Shown here: positions 25,001-32,739 of the stretch, piece by piece
Numbering within the stretch: position 1 is the first letter of the stretch
Layout: each line of letters starts with the position of its first letter
Assembly: GCA_964636665.1 (NCBI GenBank)
Contig: CAZWVT010000011.1
Location: forward strand, 1 to 43,887
From: JAAYLC01 sp964636665
GTDB taxonomy: Bacteria; Bacteroidota; Bacteroidia; Flavobacteriales; Flavobacteriaceae
DNA length: 43,887 bases
Reading direction: 5' to 3'
Notes under the pieces: generated by a model
Seen by the model: only the letters and a program-made list of their open reading frames with translations
The model's database searches: none
Told to the model about the DNA's origin: nothing
Made by a program: the position numbers and the translations under genes

Positions 25001-25715
25001 ACATTACCTTGTTTTCCAATTGATTAAAGTCTGCATTCGCTTTTTCAAAATCTTCAGGGTTCAGGTTGTATTCTCCATACCATATATGGTCGTACCAATA
25101 GGATATTTTTCTAAAATAATTCGCAATGCTTGAATTTCGTATTTCTTTGGCGTAATCACTGTTTGTTTTTTTACTGTTTAAACTGATGAAATTTTTCTTG
25201 GAAAGAATCTGAAGCGATTTTAAATAGCTGTATCGTATTGCCGAGCGAAAATCTTCGGTTTTTAAGGCTTCGTCTATTAATTGGTCGTAATCTGTATCAA
25301 GTATGTCTTGAATATCAAATTCCGGATTCTCAATGGTTTTGCTTTCTTTTTTAATTAGAGAAAACCTGGTTTGATTTGATAAAACTCTGAGAATCAAATA
25401 AATTATAAAAACAATAAACAAGCTGTAAAAAAGAATTTCAAAGAATTGGATGGTTTGCTTGCTTATTTGGACATTAAAATTATCTCCGAGTTTTTTAAAA
25501 ATCCAATTTAAAATGTTTTTTACAATATTTTGATTTGCCCCGATGTCTTCTGTATAATCAAACTGTTTGTCGGTATATTTTTCAGATAAGTTTTTTTCAA
25601 ATTGTCTTTTTTCAACAGCTAAATCAGTTGCGTGTGATTGAATTTCATTAGCAAAACTTAAATGCAGACTTCCAAAACACAAAAGAACAATAAGAATTAT
25701 GTAATATTTATTCAT
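24993..25715 (-). CDS. DUF4129 domain membrane protein
   Basis: A 240-residue protein: signal peptide (1-22), an extracytoplasmic segment, one membrane span (about 90-112) and a cytoplasmic DUF4129 domain (about 140-235) with SAIRYSYLKSLQIL and the closing YDHIWYGEYNLNPEDFE. DUF4129 domains occur in transglutaminase-like proteins and MoxR clusters. Short overlaps (4 nt upstream, 8 nt downstream) place it inside one operon. The exact job is unknown. Confidence 0.85.
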   Translation of the reverse strand: MNKYYIILIVLLCFGSLHLSFANEIQSHATDLAVEKRQFEKNLSEKYTDKQFDYTEDIGANQNIVKNILNWIFKKLGDNFNVQISKQTIQFFEILFYSLFIVFIIYLILRVLSNQTRFSLIKKESKTIENPEFDIQDILDTDYDQLIDEALKTEDFRSAIRYSYLKSLQILSKKNFISLNSKKTNSDYAKEIRNSSIANYFRKISYWYDHIWYGEYNLNPEDFEKANADFNQLENKVMYG

Positions 25716-26608
25716 GAGAGACCGATTTGTTCTATCCGTTCACGAGCTGCTTCGTTATTTTTTTCTTCATAGAGTGAAAAAAACAAAATGCCATTGATAA
25801 ACTGAGTGAGTATTTGAAAAAATAAATAACTAATCAACAAAATTGCAATAATTACCATCCACAGGATTTTAAAATAAACGGAATTTGCCAAAGGTTCTGT
25901 TGAAAAATATGACATTATCCCAATGATATAACCGGGAATCATCATAATAGTCATTGCCATTACAGCCAGTAAAAGCATTAAAACAAGTTGCGAAAGAATG
26001 CTTTTTATAAAATAGGAAGTCATTAATTGCCAACCCATTGAAAAACTGTTGGTAACTTCTTCTTTTTTATAAAACATGGCCATAAAAGAAATTCCCATCC
26101 AGATTCTATATCCTGCCGACGCCAGAAAATATATAAAAAGACCAATAACCGGAATGAGCGCAGCAAAGGTGCTGATAAAAAAAACACCGATATAGATGAT
26201 GCCCATCAGTAAGACAAACAGGAAAATATTTCCGTAATTTTCCTTGATGTTGCTAAAAACAGTTCTGCTGTCTAAATTTGAATTTTTATTCCGGACATAT
26301 TCTGCCATATACGAAGCTGCCAAACTGTAATTCAGTAGGGAAGTAATAAGAAATAAACCTGCGAAAAGACCTAATCCCACAACGGCATTTACTCCTTGGC
26401 TCTCATCCATGGTATTAAAAAAAAGCAAATCCCAATATCCCGAAACCAAAAAATAACTCGCTGCAATAAATCCGATGACAAAAAAAATGTTGTATCGAAG
26501 AAAAATATTGAAGAAGGGTTTAAAATTAAATTTCAGAAATTTAATATAAGCTTCTATGATTTCTCCGATATCACGTGTTTTTCTCAGTTCAAATGATTTT
26601 TCCGGCAT
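25712..26608 (-). CDS. Multipass membrane protein of the MoxR cluster
   Basis: A 298-residue protein with about six hydrophobic segments (approximately 40-62, 78-100, 125-155, 158-175, 200-230, 240-270) and cytoplasmic ends. I do not recognise a specific family; the pattern resembles integral membrane proteins with DUF4013-like or glycerophosphodiesterase-membrane-domain folds. Its start overlaps the 3' end of the SpoIIM-like gene by 20 nt and it overlaps the DUF4129 gene by 4 nt, so its product is likely made in stoichiometry with the rest of the MoxR cluster, perhaps as part of a membrane complex. Confidence 0.75.
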   Translation of the reverse strand: MPEKSFELRKTRDIGEIIEAYIKFLKFNFKPFFNIFLRYNIFFVIGFIAASYFLVSGYWDLLFFNTMDESQGVNAVVGLGLFAGLFLITSLLNYSLAASYMAEYVRNKNSNLDSRTVFSNIKENYGNIFLFVLLMGIIYIGVFFISTFAALIPVIGLFIYFLASAGYRIWMGISFMAMFYKKEEVTNSFSMGWQLMTSYFIKSILSQLVLMLLLAVMAMTIMMIPGYIIGIMSYFSTEPLANSVYFKILWMVIIAILLISYLFFQILTQFINGILFFSLYEEKNNEAARERIEQIGLS

Positions 26609-27557
26609 ATTTACGATGAAGAATTATTGGGTAAACAATGTAATAAAAAAGAATTAAAAACAGCGAGCCAAAAATAATTGTTCCGGCTAACCACAATGGC
26701 ATATCGGCATATCGGGTAATAAAACCTTCAATAAATCCGGCGATGATAAAAAATGGAATCGTACTGACTACGATTTTTAGTCCGTCTTTGGCACCTTTTA
26801 TAAAAGAAACTTTTCGCGAATATGTTTTAGGAAAAAGAATGCTGTTTCCCATCACTAGTCCGGCACAACCAGCAACGATAATCACAGAAATTTCAATGGT
26901 TCCGTGAAGCCAGATATTTTTTGAAGCTTCAAACAGAAGTTCATGTTCGTAAAACATTGTAAAAAATGCGCCAAGCATCACGCCGTTTTTAAAAAGAATA
27001 TAACCGGTTCCTACGGAAGTGATGACTCCAAACGCATAAGCCAGAAAAGCCACGCGAATGTTATTTATCGTAATTCCCAAAAATGAGCCTATTTGACTTC
27101 CGCTTTTGTATATTGCGGTGGGTTCTCCTTTGGCGATATTTTCTAAAGTCAGATTGACATAATTATCGCCCAAAATCAATCGGATAAATGAATAATCATT
27201 TAATGAAGAAATGACGCCGATAAAAGTGGAAACCGCAAAAATTAAAAATGAATAAAAAAAGGTTTTTTGATATTTATAGAAAAATAAAGGGAATTCAATT
27301 TTCCAGAAATCAATAATGTTTTTCTTGGATTCTTTTTTGTTTCTGTAAATTAGTTGATGCGCTTGAGATGCCAATGCATTCAAGTAAGTGTGGGTGTTGC
27401 TTTGAGGATAATAGGTTTGCGCATACGCCAAATCATTGGTAAGTTGAATGTAATAATCGGCTAATAAATCCGGGTTTACATGCAAATTAGAATGAATTGC
27501 TTTTTCAAATGCAATCCATTTTTCCTTATTTTGCTTGATGAATGCTGCTTCACGCAT
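26589..27557 (-). CDS. SpoIIM-like (DUF95) membrane protein
   Basis: A 322-residue protein with a cytoplasmic N-terminal region (about 1-100, starting MREAAFIKQNKEKWIAFEK) and five to six membrane spans, among them GVITSVGTGYILFKNGVMLGAFF and WLHGTIEISVIIVAGCAGLVMG. This matches the stage II sporulation protein M / DUF95 family, found in non-sporulating bacteria next to MoxR and RDD genes. It is the first gene of the minus-strand cluster, with a plausible promoter upstream, and is divergent from the RDD gene across 41 nt. Function outside sporulation is not known. Confidence 0.88.
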   Translation of the reverse strand: MREAAFIKQNKEKWIAFEKAIHSNLHVNPDLLADYYIQLTNDLAYAQTYYPQSNTHTYLNALASQAHQLIYRNKKESKKNIIDFWKIEFPLFFYKYQKTFFYSFLIFAVSTFIGVISSLNDYSFIRLILGDNYVNLTLENIAKGEPTAIYKSGSQIGSFLGITINNIRVAFLAYAFGVITSVGTGYILFKNGVMLGAFFTMFYEHELLFEASKNIWLHGTIEISVIIVAGCAGLVMGNSILFPKTYSRKVSFIKGAKDGLKIVVSTIPFFIIAGFIEGFITRYADMPLWLAGTIIFGSLFLILFYYIVYPIILHRKYAGKII

Positions 27558-27572
27558 AAGTCAAACTTTTTT

Positions 27573-27605
27573 CAAAAATAGAAATACTTGATGAACGAAT
27601 GGCAA
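27573..27605 (-). promoter_or_regulatory. Promoter of the SpoIIM-MoxR-DUF58 operon
   Basis: On the minus strand TATTTTTG (27573-27580) fits the -7 consensus and TTG (27603-27605) lies 22 nt upstream. Predicted transcription start is near 27566, about 9 nt before the ATG of the SpoIIM-like gene. The -33 element lies within the first codons of the divergent RDD gene. Confidence 0.5.
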
Positions 27606-28324
27606 ATTTGATAATTAATACACCTCAAAATGTAAATTTGCATTATAAAATTGCAAATATCGGAACGCGCATACTTGCTTTTTTAATTGATTTTGCCATT
27701 TTCTCCGCTTATTTGTATTTGATTGATTTGATGATGAGTGCTTTTTATATGTCGGTTTGGGACAATTGGACGGTGTTTGGGATTCAACAATTGCTATTGC
27801 TTCCGGTTATGTTTTATTCGCTTTACATGAATATTATATTTCAAGGGCAAACAGTGGGTAAAATGATTATGAAAATCCAGGTGATAAAATTGGATGGAAC
27901 ACCTGTTTCTTGGGGTGATTATTTAATTTTATGGATGATGCGACTGGTTGATATTTGGGCATTTTTAGGTTCACTCGGTATTTTGTTTATTATTTTTTCC
28001 GATAAAAGTCAACGGATTGGAGATCAAGCTGCCGGAACAGTTGTGATAAATAAAAAAAACAAGGTGCAATTAGACCACACTGTATTGGAAGAAGTTTCGG
28101 AAGATTATACGCCGGTTTTTCCACAAGTGCTAAGTTTGTCAGATAAAGACATTCGGCTGATTAAAGAAACGTTTACCATTGCTCAGAAATCTTTGGATTA
28201 TGGAACGATTAAAATGTTGCGCGAAAAAGTTGAAAGCATTCTGAATACCAATTCCGAAATGTACGATACGGATTATTTGGAAGTCATATTAAAAGATTAT
28301 TATTCTCTTACAAACTCGATGTGA
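27599..28324 (+). CDS. RDD family membrane protein
   Basis: A 241-residue protein whose first 150 residues form an RDD domain: NIGTRILAFLIDFAIF (with the R..A..ID motif), a second hydrophobic region, GQTVGKMIMKIQVIKLDGTP, and a third hydrophobic segment followed by SQRIGDQAAGTVVI. The cytoplasmic C-terminal 90 residues are charged. RDD genes are regular members of MoxR-DUF58-SpoIIM clusters. It is divergent from the SpoIIM-like gene and its stop overlaps the start of the TRIC gene by 4 nt. Confidence 0.9.
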   Translation: MANLIINTPQNVNLHYKIANIGTRILAFLIDFAIFSAYLYLIDLMMSAFYMSVWDNWTVFGIQQLLLLPVMFYSLYMNIIFQGQTVGKMIMKIQVIKLDGTPVSWGDYLILWMMRLVDIWAFLGSLGILFIIFSDKSQRIGDQAAGTVVINKKNKVQLDHTVLEEVSEDYTPVFPQVLSLSDKDIRLIKETFTIAQKSLDYGTIKMLREKVESILNTNSEMYDTDYLEVILKDYYSLTNSM

Positions 28325-28953
28325 ATATAATAGCCATCCTTGATATTATTGGTACAGTTGCTTTTGCTGTTTCAGGCGTTCTCACGGCAATGAACAAACG
28401 ATTGGATCCATTTGGAATTTTTATTATTGCTTTTGTGGCAGCAGTAGGAGGCGGAACTTTACGCGATATCCTAATAAAAGCGCCCATTACATGGATGGTA
28501 GATTTGACCTACATTCATTTAATAATGGGAACGACAATTTTCACCATCTTGTTTCGGAAAAAGATTAATTACGTTCGTCGATCTTTACTATTGTCGGATA
28601 CACTTGGAATGGTCGTATTCACGCTGGTCGGTTTGGAAAAAGGATTGGATGCCGGCTTTTCACCGATAATTTGTATTGCTTTAGGTACGATGACGGCGTG
28701 TTTTGGAGGAGTTATCAGAGATACGCTGAGTAATAAAATCCCGATTATTTTTCACAAAGAAATTTATGCCACAGCCTGCATTTTAGGTGGAATCGCTTAT
28801 TTTCTGATGACCTATTTTGATTTTTCCAACGGCATTACGCTTATCGTATCCGGAAGTGTGATAATTGTTGTGCGCTTGCTGGCAATTTATTTTGACCTTT
28901 CGCTTCCCAATGTCTATTTTAAAGAAGAAATGGAAGACAAACACAAGTTTTGA
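28321..28953 (+). CDS. TRIC-type cation channel / UPF0126 membrane protein
   Basis: A 210-residue membrane protein made of two similar halves, each with a three-helix unit and a glycine-rich motif: GGGTLRDIL in the first and GGVIRDTL in the second. This is the prokaryotic TRIC (formerly UPF0126) family of trimeric monovalent-cation channels. It starts with GTG, overlapping the RDD stop by 4 nt, so it is translationally coupled to it. Its stop codon abuts that of the convergent cyclophilin gene with no gap. Confidence 0.9.
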   Translation: MNIIAILDIIGTVAFAVSGVLTAMNKRLDPFGIFIIAFVAAVGGGTLRDILIKAPITWMVDLTYIHLIMGTTIFTILFRKKINYVRRSLLLSDTLGMVVFTLVGLEKGLDAGFSPIICIALGTMTACFGGVIRDTLSNKIPIIFHKEIYATACILGGIAYFLMTYFDFSNGITLIVSGSVIIVVRLLAIYFDLSLPNVYFKEEMEDKHKF

Positions 28954-29685
28954 TTATTCCAAAACAGTAGCTTTTATATAGATATTATCAATCGGCCAAT
29001 CGTCTGAATCTGTTTCAACTTCAGCAATTTTTTCTACAACATCCATTCCTTTGGTAACATGGCCAAAAATGGTGTAAGAACCGTTAATGTGTGAAGCAGA
29101 ATTTTGAGGTCCGAAAAAGATAAAAAATTCAAAAGGAGCAGAGCGATGATCCGGATTTGCACGATAATGTTTTGCACCAGATACTGAACCGTATTCGTGG
29201 ACTCTGTCAGGAGCGATTTCGGCAGGAATCAAATAATCATTTCCGATTCGGTTTCTTTTGGATTGCGTTGAAACCAAATCACTGCTTCCCGCTTGGATTA
29301 TAAAATTTGGAACTACCCGATGAAAAAAAGTATCGTCAAAATAGCCTTGTTTAATCAGGTAAATAAAATTGGCACGATGTAGTGGTGTATTGCGATATAG
29401 TTGAATTTCAATCGCTCCAAATCTGGTTTCAAACAAAACTTTGGTTTCGGGATTTTCTTTCCCGTAAGAAGTTAAAAACTCTTCCACATTTGAATTGGTA
29501 ATTTTAGGAAAACGCTTTTGGATTGGTGGTTTTGTATCTTGCTTTTCAGGCTTGCTTTTTGCATTATCGTTTGGTGTGTTTTGCTCTTCTTGAATTGTAT
29601 TTACCGAAGGCTCTTGATGCTTTTTAGTATCTTCACAACCGATTAAAATAAATGCAAAACATATAAACATATAAATTGTTTTCAT
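28954..29685 (-). CDS. Cyclophilin-type peptidyl-prolyl isomerase lipoprotein
   Basis: A 243-residue protein with a lipoprotein signal (lipobox LIGC, C17), a low-complexity charged linker (about 18-60) and a cyclophilin domain (about 80-243) carrying FHRVVPNFIIQAG and a FGHVTKGMDVVEKIAEVET end. The catalytic Arg (in FHRV) and the IQ are present. It should help fold exported proteins while anchored to a membrane. The ATG is only 3 nt from the ATG of the divergent Nudix gene, so its promoter must lie inside that gene. It ends directly against the TRIC gene. Confidence 0.92.
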   Translation of the reverse strand: MKTIYMFICFAFILIGCEDTKKHQEPSVNTIQEEQNTPNDNAKSKPEKQDTKPPIQKRFPKITNSNVEEFLTSYGKENPETKVLFETRFGAIEIQLYRNTPLHRANFIYLIKQGYFDDTFFHRVVPNFIIQAGSSDLVSTQSKRNRIGNDYLIPAEIAPDRVHEYGSVSGAKHYRANPDHRSAPFEFFIFFGPQNSASHINGSYTIFGHVTKGMDVVEKIAEVETDSDDWPIDNIYIKATVLE

Positions 29686-29688
29686 AAA

Positions 29689-30330
29689 ATGGATTTTCGA
29701 GAATTTGAAAAAAGAATTGTAAAAATAAAGAAAATGTTGCTTCCCGGCGAAAAGGTGCAGTTAGCAATGATTCCGAAAAACCGCATCCAACATCAACTTC
29801 AAGCGATAAAAACAATGACAAATCCGAAAAGAGCAGCGGTTTTGGTTTTGTTTTATCCGTCTTTGGAAATGAAAACACGTTTTGTACTAATTCTTCGAAA
29901 AACCTATCGAGGCATTCATTCTGCACAAGTAAGTTTGCCCGGAGGAAAAGTAGAACTCGAAGACAACTCATTGCAAGATACGGCATTAAGAGAAGCGCAG
30001 GAAGAAGTAGGGGTGAATCCCGAAAAAATTGAAATCATCAAACAATTAACTGAAGTATATATTCCTCCGAGCGATTTTTTTGTTCAGCCTTTTGTCGGAA
30101 TAACTTCACAAACACCGACATTTATTCCCGACGATATCGAAGTTGATGCCATTATCGAGGTAGATTTGGAGAAATTTATGGATGATAAGTGTATAGAAAC
30201 AAGAAGTGTAAGCGCTTCCTATTCGCCTGTTATTGAGGTTCCCGGATTTGTTTTTAGCAATCATTTGGTATGGGGAGCAACTGCGATGATGTTAAATGAA
30301 GTTAGAGAGTTATTAAAGAAACTTTATTAA
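29689..30330 (+). CDS. Nudix hydrolase, CoA pyrophosphatase-like (NudL/UPF0035 type)
   Basis: A 213-residue protein with the extended family signature: VLILRKTYRGIHSAQVSLPGG followed by the Nudix box from G85 to V109 (KVELEDNSL, then REAQEEVGV). The HSAQVSLPGG lead-in and the one-residue longer spacing to REAQEE match CoA pyrophosphatases (NudL, formerly UPF0035), which split CoA to 3',5'-ADP and phosphopantetheine. The start at 29689 fits the family's N-terminus. Its ATG lies 3 nt from the divergent cyclophilin ATG, leaving no room for a separate 5' leader region. Confidence 0.88.
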   Translation: MDFREFEKRIVKIKKMLLPGEKVQLAMIPKNRIQHQLQAIKTMTNPKRAAVLVLFYPSLEMKTRFVLILRKTYRGIHSAQVSLPGGKVELEDNSLQDTALREAQEEVGVNPEKIEIIKQLTEVYIPPSDFFVQPFVGITSQTPTFIPDDIEVDAIIEVDLEKFMDDKCIETRSVSASYSPVIEVPGFVFSNHLVWGATAMMLNEVRELLKKLY

Positions 30331-30344
30331 AAACCTTTATTTCT

Positions 30345-30381
30345 TATATTTGACCTCTGAAATAAGCGACCTACTTATTTC
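30345..30381 (+). promoter_or_regulatory. Promoter and leader hairpin of the acyltransferase gene
   Basis: TATATTTG (30345-30352) matches the -7 consensus, although no good -33 element stands upstream. Directly after it lies a perfect 8-bp inverted repeat, GAAATAAG (30359-30366) and CTTATTTC (30374-30381), with a 7-nt loop. The predicted start, near 30357, would put this hairpin at the very 5' end of the mRNA; it could also be an operator. Confidence 0.4.
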
Positions 30382-30417
30382 TTAGCATAAAATTTATCTT
30401 AACATCAAACGTATACA

Positions 30418-31230
30418 ATGGGTCTTTTTAAAAAAAATCCATTCGGGCACTATCTTATTCTTAAACTCTGGCTAATCCGGATATTGGGTTCATTGACGCA
30501 TAGAAGATTTAAAGGATTTAATGAATTGCAAATAATTGGGAGTGATGTCATTCGTAATTTGCCGGATAAAAATGTGCTATTTGTCAGCAATCATCAAACC
30601 TATTTTGCCGATGTCGTAGCGATGTTTCACGTTTTTAATGCCAGTTTGCACGGACGAGTTGACAACATTAAAAACATCGGATATTTATGGAGACCCAAAA
30701 TGAATGTTTATTTTGTAGCTGCAAGAGAAACTATGAATGCAGGATTGTTGCCCAAAATTTTGGCTTATGCAGGTTCTGTTAGCATTGATAGAACGTGGCG
30801 TGATAAAGGAAAAGAAATAAACAGACAAGTTAAATTAAGCGATGTCAGCAGTATCAATAAAGCGCTGGAAGATGGTTGGTTGATTACTTTTCCGCAAGGT
30901 ACAACCAAACCGTTTAAACCCATTCGACGCGGAACTGCCCATATTATCAAACAAAACAAACCCGTAGTTGTTCCAATCGTAATTGACGGATTTCGACGAT
31001 CGTTTGACAAAAAAGGAATTCGTATTAAAAAGAGAAACATTCTCCAAACAATGGAAATCAAACCGCCTCTTGACATCGATTACGAAAATGATACCGTTCA
31101 AGAGATTATAGAAAAAATTGAATATGCCATTGAGCAACATCCTTCTTTTCTTAAAGTGATTCCCGTGGAAGAATTAAAAAAAGAAGAAGAATTAGACAAG
31201 CAAAGACAGTGGCGTTATCCAAAGAATTAA
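30418..31230 (+). CDS. PlsC-like 1-acylglycerol-3-phosphate acyltransferase
   Basis: A 270-residue PlsC-domain protein. Block I reads VSNHQTYFADV: His and Asp are separated by five residues (H59, D65) instead of the usual HX4D. Block III reads FPQGTT (158-163) in place of FPEGTR. The rest, including RETMNAGLLPKILAYAGSVSIDR (block II-like) and VVPIVIDGF (block IV-like), follows the family. It would transfer an acyl chain to lysophosphatidate or a related lipid at the inner membrane. The altered blocks may mean a lineage-specific substrate. It has its own promoter and is followed by 128 nt before the NADH dehydrogenase gene. Confidence 0.82.
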   Translation: MGLFKKNPFGHYLILKLWLIRILGSLTHRRFKGFNELQIIGSDVIRNLPDKNVLFVSNHQTYFADVVAMFHVFNASLHGRVDNIKNIGYLWRPKMNVYFVAARETMNAGLLPKILAYAGSVSIDRTWRDKGKEINRQVKLSDVSSINKALEDGWLITFPQGTTKPFKPIRRGTAHIIKQNKPVVVPIVIDGFRRSFDKKGIRIKKRNILQTMEIKPPLDIDYENDTVQEIIEKIEYAIEQHPSFLKVIPVEELKKEEELDKQRQWRYPKN

Positions 31231-31358
31231 CCTAAAATTAGATTTGGTTTTAATCTTTCTGCAAAATTATTTCTAAGAATTTCTTCAAAAGATAAAATGG
31301 ATACATTTATCCGAAATAGCGGTATAATTTTGTAATTTCGCGGGGCAAAAATTTAGCT

Positions 31359-32636
31359 ATGAATATTCCTAAAACAGATTTACCGCGTGTGGTTGTTATC
31401 GGAGGTGGATTCGCCGGAAATGCATTCATTAGAAACCTTAAAAAAGCTGAAGTTCAGATTGTTCTGATTGACAGACACAACTATCATACTTTTCAACCAT
31501 TGTTGTATCAAGTTTCGACGGCAAGTTTGGAAGCTGATTCTATTGCTTATCCACTGCGAAAAATATTTAGAGACCACAAGAATTTTCACTTCAGATTGTG
31601 CACTGTAGCGCAAATAAATAAAGAACAGCAAACAGTATTGACTTCTATTGGAAGTGTGCGATACGATTATTTGGTGATTGCAACGGGAACTCGGACTAAT
31701 TTTTTTGGCAACGAATCCATTGCACAAAACAGCATGCCGATGAAAACCATTCCTCAAGCATTAAACATCAGAAGCCTTATTCTTCAGAATATCGAAAAAG
31801 CAGATCGTGCTTCAAACGTAGCAGACAGAAAACGATTGCTCACATTTATCATTGCAGGAGCAGGACCGACAGGAGTAGAATTAGCAGGTGCTTTGGCAGA
31901 ATTTAGGAAAGGAATTTTAGAGCATGATTATCCGGCATTGGAAAAGGAAGATATGGAAGTCCATTTGGTTGAAGGTCAAGATCGAGTGTTGGCAGGAATG
32001 AGTGATAAAGTGTCCAAATTAGCTTATAAATTCTTAGCTCAATTGGGCGTAAACATTCACTTATCTGAATTTATAAAAGATTATGACGGATATACAGTAA
32101 CCACAAGCAAAGGCAAAGTTTTTGAAACTGAAACTTTTATTTGGGCGGCGGGAGTTTCCGGAATTCAGATTGAAGGATTGAATCAAGATTCTTGGCACCA
32201 ACGCGCAAGAAGGTATCAGGTAGATAAATTTAATCGGATTTTGGGTACGGAACGCGTGTTTGCCATCGGCGATATTGCATTGATGCCGACCGAAGCATTT
32301 CCACAAGGTCATCCGCAAGTGGCGCAACCCGCAATACAACAAGGGAAATTGTTGGGAAAGAATTTCCGGCGAATGCTCAAAGGAAAAAAGATGGTTCCTT
32401 TTAAATACAAAGACAAAGGAACGATGGCGACGATTGGTAGAAATAAGGCTGTCGCCGATATCGGAAACCTGCATGTCGGCGGACCATTTGCATGGTTTCT
32501 ATGGATTTTTGTCCACTTGTGGTTTTTGGTCGGTTTTAGAAATAGGGTTGTAACCTTTTTTAACTGGACCTACAGTTATATCAATCACGACAAAGCTGCA
32601 CGATTGATTATCAGACCTTTTGTGAAAAAATCGTAA
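31359..32636 (+). CDS. Type II NADH dehydrogenase (NDH-2-like) flavoprotein
   Basis: A 425-residue FAD/NAD(P)-dependent oxidoreductase with two Rossmann dinucleotide motifs: VVVIGGGFAG (about 11-20) for FAD and FIIAGAGPTGVELAGAL (about 164-180) for NADH. RHNYHTFQPLLYQVSTASL is typical of NDH-2, as is the FAIGDIA near the C-terminal FAD site. A hydrophobic aromatic segment (FAWFLWIFVHLWFLVGF) near the C-terminus should attach it to the inner membrane. It would pass electrons from NADH to menaquinone without pumping protons. Upstream TAATTTTG (31325-31332) fits a -7 element; the gene appears monocistronic and ends before a bidirectional terminator. Confidence 0.9.
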   Translation: MNIPKTDLPRVVVIGGGFAGNAFIRNLKKAEVQIVLIDRHNYHTFQPLLYQVSTASLEADSIAYPLRKIFRDHKNFHFRLCTVAQINKEQQTVLTSIGSVRYDYLVIATGTRTNFFGNESIAQNSMPMKTIPQALNIRSLILQNIEKADRASNVADRKRLLTFIIAGAGPTGVELAGALAEFRKGILEHDYPALEKEDMEVHLVEGQDRVLAGMSDKVSKLAYKFLAQLGVNIHLSEFIKDYDGYTVTTSKGKVFETETFIWAAGVSGIQIEGLNQDSWHQRARRYQVDKFNRILGTERVFAIGDIALMPTEAFPQGHPQVAQPAIQQGKLLGKNFRRMLKGKKMVPFKYKDKGTMATIGRNKAVADIGNLHVGGPFAWFLWIFVHLWFLVGFRNRVVTFFNWTYSYINHDKAARLIIRPFVKKS

Positions 32637-32660
32637 TTGTTTTTTTAGATTTTATTGACG

Positions 32661-32700
32661 AAATAAAAATCCCCTGAAATATTACTTTCAAGGGACTTTT
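32661..32700. terminator. Bidirectional terminator between NDH-2 and the RND operon
   Basis: A 10-bp stem with one mismatch (TCCCCTGAAA at 32670-32679, TTTCAAGGGA at 32686-32695) around a 6-nt loop. On the minus strand the stem is followed by a T-rich run (complement of 32661-32669), on the plus strand by CTTTT. It lies between the convergent NDH-2 and RND pump genes and can serve both. Confidence 0.75.
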
Positions 32701-32739
32701 AAAAGGAGTTAGTTTAAAACTTTTCTGTTGAATTATAAA

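Noticed and set aside
29633..29986. Minus-strand open frame of 117 codons across the Nudix gene start
   Set aside because: It lies across the Nudix coding region, which has a clear family match; a frame shadow.
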